DNA of 6,609 nt from Pontimonas sp964350865. Its GTDB lineage: Bacteria; Actinomycetota; Actinomycetes; Actinomycetales; Microbacteriaceae. The translations under genes were made by a program, and so were the position numbers. The notes beneath the pieces are model-generated. The model made no database searches. It was not told the DNA's origin and saw only the letters and a program-made list of their open reading frames with translations. Shown here in pieces: positions 5,457 through 6,609 of this stretch. Position 1 is the first letter of the stretch. Each line of letters starts with the position of its first letter. The stretch spans positions 1 through 6,609 of the forward strand of contig CAYGLJ010000052.1 in the NCBI GenBank assembly GCA_964350865.1, written 5' to 3'.

Positions 5457-6589
5457 GAGGCAGGCGCCCCTCCGCTATCGCTAATGATCAGCGAGGCAAG
5501 GCTCTCGATGCTGCAGCAACCCAAATACTTTCCGCTGCGGTCCACCACTACGGCCATTCCCACCGAAGACTGAAGCATCACACCCAACGCATCCTGCAGG
5601 GTGTCTTCGGGCTGCAAATCAATAGTGATCGGCTTCCCACTCTTCTCAATGGGCTGAGTCGTGCGGTTGAGGGACGCTTCGCTAATCCATCTCAGTGGCC
5701 GGTGGTCTTTGTCCAGAAGAACAGCCGTCTTCTCGGGAGACTCCTCCAAGACCCGCAAGGCCTCATCCCGCATGACTGGCATCTCGAGTGCGGGAATGGG
5801 ATGAAGGTCAATGTCACGAACCTTCTTCAGCGTGAGGCCCTTCAGGATGGCTCCAGAGCCGAGGAAGTTCTCCACAAACTCATCTGCTGGGTCCGAGAGA
5901 ATTACCTCTGGGGTGTCAATCTGAGCAATTTCTGAACCCTCGCGAAGAATCGCAATCCGATTGCCCATCTTGATGGCCTCATCAATGTCGTGAGTGACGA
6001 ACACGATGGTCTTCTTCAAATCCTGCTGGAGACGCAGGAACTCATTCTGCAGGCGGTCACGAGTGATGGGATCAATCGCGCCAAATGGCTCATCCATCAG
6101 AAGCACATCGGGATCAGCTGCTAGAGCTCTGGCAACACCCACGCGCTGAGCTTGGCCTCCGGAGAGCTCTTTGGGGTAGCGGTCTCGATATACAGCAGGG
6201 TCCATAGAGACCAGCTCGAGCATCTCGTCTACACGAGCTGCGATGGTTGCTTTGTCCCAACCGAGCAGCTTCGGAACTGTGGCAATGTTTTCTGCAATCG
6301 TCCGATGGGGGAAAAGGCCGACCTGCTGAATCACATACCCGATTTTTCGGCGCAGTTGGCTGGAATCAATGTCGGTCACGTCCTCACCTTTGAGGAAGAT
6401 CCGACCACTGGTGGGCTCAATCAAACGGTTGATGAGTCTCAAAGTGGTGCTCTTGCCGCATCCTGAGGGACCCACCAGCACGAGGACTTCGCCCTCATGG
6501 ACATCGAGGGTCAAGTTCCCGACAGCTGGAGCCTCGGTTCCTGGGTAGGACTTCGTGACGTTCTCTAGTCGAATAAGCGGCTCGCTCAT
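5453..6589 (-). CDS. ABC transporter ATP-binding protein with CBS domains, osmoprotectant type (OpuCA/ProV-like)
   Basis: This cytoplasmic ATPase (378 aa) drives the importer whose permease follows it. In order it shows Walker A GPSGCGKST (40-48), Q-loop Gln88 before the VGLFPH segment, signature LSGGQAQRV (142-150), Walker B VLLMDEP (162-168) and the H-loop His200. The GLFPH motif and the DPITRDRLQ segment after Walker B are typical of OpuCA/ProV. Residues about 253-374 form a tandem CBS pair; the second is clearest (DTLQDALGVMLQSSVGMAVV at about 329-348). In related importers CBS domains sense ionic strength or bind c-di-AMP (OpuCA), so post-translational regulation is likely. AAGGGA (6595-6600) lies five bases before the ATG. 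An upstream frame ends in a TGA overlapping this ATG, suggesting another gene of the same operon beyond the window. Osmolyte uptake is the inferred role; the exact solute is unknown. Confidence 0.93.
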   Translation of the reverse strand: MSEPLIRLENVTKSYPGTEAPAVGNLTLDVHEGEVLVLVGPSGCGKSTTLRLINRLIEPTSGRIFLKGEDVTDIDSSQLRRKIGYVIQQVGLFPHRTIAENIATVPKLLGWDKATIAARVDEMLELVSMDPAVYRDRYPKELSGGQAQRVGVARALAADPDVLLMDEPFGAIDPITRDRLQNEFLRLQQDLKKTIVFVTHDIDEAIKMGNRIAILREGSEIAQIDTPEVILSDPADEFVENFLGSGAILKGLTLKKVRDIDLHPIPALEMPVMRDEALRVLEESPEKTAVLLDKDHRPLRWISEASLNRTTQPIEKSGKPITIDLQPEDTLQDALGVMLQSSVGMAVVVDRSGKYLGCCSIESLASLIISDSGGAPAS

Positions 6590-6609
6590 CGGATTCCCTT
6601 CGATATGGT
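6586..6609 (-). CDS. Possible 3' end of an upstream gene in the ABC transporter operon (partial)
   Basis: On the - strand one frame reads TISKGIR and ends with TGA at 6586-6588, overlapping the ATPase ATG as ATGA. The same arrangement joins the ATPase and permease genes, so this is probably the tail of a further transporter gene (second permease or substrate-binding protein). Only seven codons are visible, and the other two frames are also open, so identity is a guess from operon logic. Confidence 0.35.
   Translation of the reverse strand, partial: TISKGIR

Noticed and set aside
1..6609. Search by eye for CRISPR repeats, tRNAs, rRNA, transposases, prophage or toxin-antitoxin genes
   Set aside because: No direct repeat array, cloverleaf, terminal inverted repeat pair or matching protein was seen; almost all of the window is explained by housekeeping-type genes.

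Overview
The window looks like chromosomal DNA from a high-GC actinobacterium, most likely a compact-genome member of the Microbacteriaceae. The basis is gene order (PASTA-domain Ser/Thr kinase, TrpG/PabA amidotransferase, CrgA, rhomboid, cyclophilin), which matches the conserved origin-proximal cell-division and cell-wall locus of Actinobacteria. The protein sequences also look actinobacterial, with a CrgA core, a PknB-like kinase and Zn-finger rhomboid. Species cannot be named from the sequence alone. Genes are packed tightly: two convergent pairs overlap by 4 bp or lie 3 bp apart, and several starts and stops overlap.

Layout. Positions 1-24 are probably the last codons of an upstream + strand gene. 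pknB (57-1814, +) encodes a membrane Ser/Thr kinase with three extracellular PASTA domains. It converges on trpG/pabA (1811-2449, -) with overlapping stop codons. A 104-bp divergent spacer then separates trpG from crgA (2554-2790, +); crgA has a recognisable promoter placed so that its mRNA should be leaderless. A 62-bp convergent spacer (2791-2852) holds two small hairpins and a perfect DnaA box. It is followed on the - strand by a Zn-finger rhomboid protease (2853-3677) and, upstream of that in transcription, a cytoplasmic cyclophilin (3677-4243); their stop and start overlap as TAATG. The divergent spacer 4244-4325 carries two adjacent small inverted repeats. A short single-pass membrane protein of unknown function (4326-4691, +) comes next. 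The last part is a - strand operon for a quaternary-amine/osmoprotectant-type ABC importer: ATPase with CBS domains (5453-6589) and permease (4695-5456), joined by an ATGA overlap. A further overlapping gene probably lies beyond the right edge.

How the genes relate. PknB and CrgA belong to the actinobacterial growth and division machinery: PknB senses wall fragments, and CrgA is a small divisome membrane protein. Cyclophilin and rhomboid form an expected co-transcribed pair of folding and membrane-proteolysis functions. TrpG/PabA supplies ammonia for anthranilate or aminodeoxychorismate synthesis and is conserved at this locus without an obvious functional link. The ABC importer probably imports compatible solutes and looks like a lineage-specific neighbour of the conserved block.

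I see no CRISPR array, mobile element, tRNA or rRNA, and no clear undescribed system. The most checkable unusual points are the leaderless crgA promoter, the intergenic DnaA box with hairpins, the paired inverted repeats upstream of ppiA, and two sequence peculiarities of PknB.
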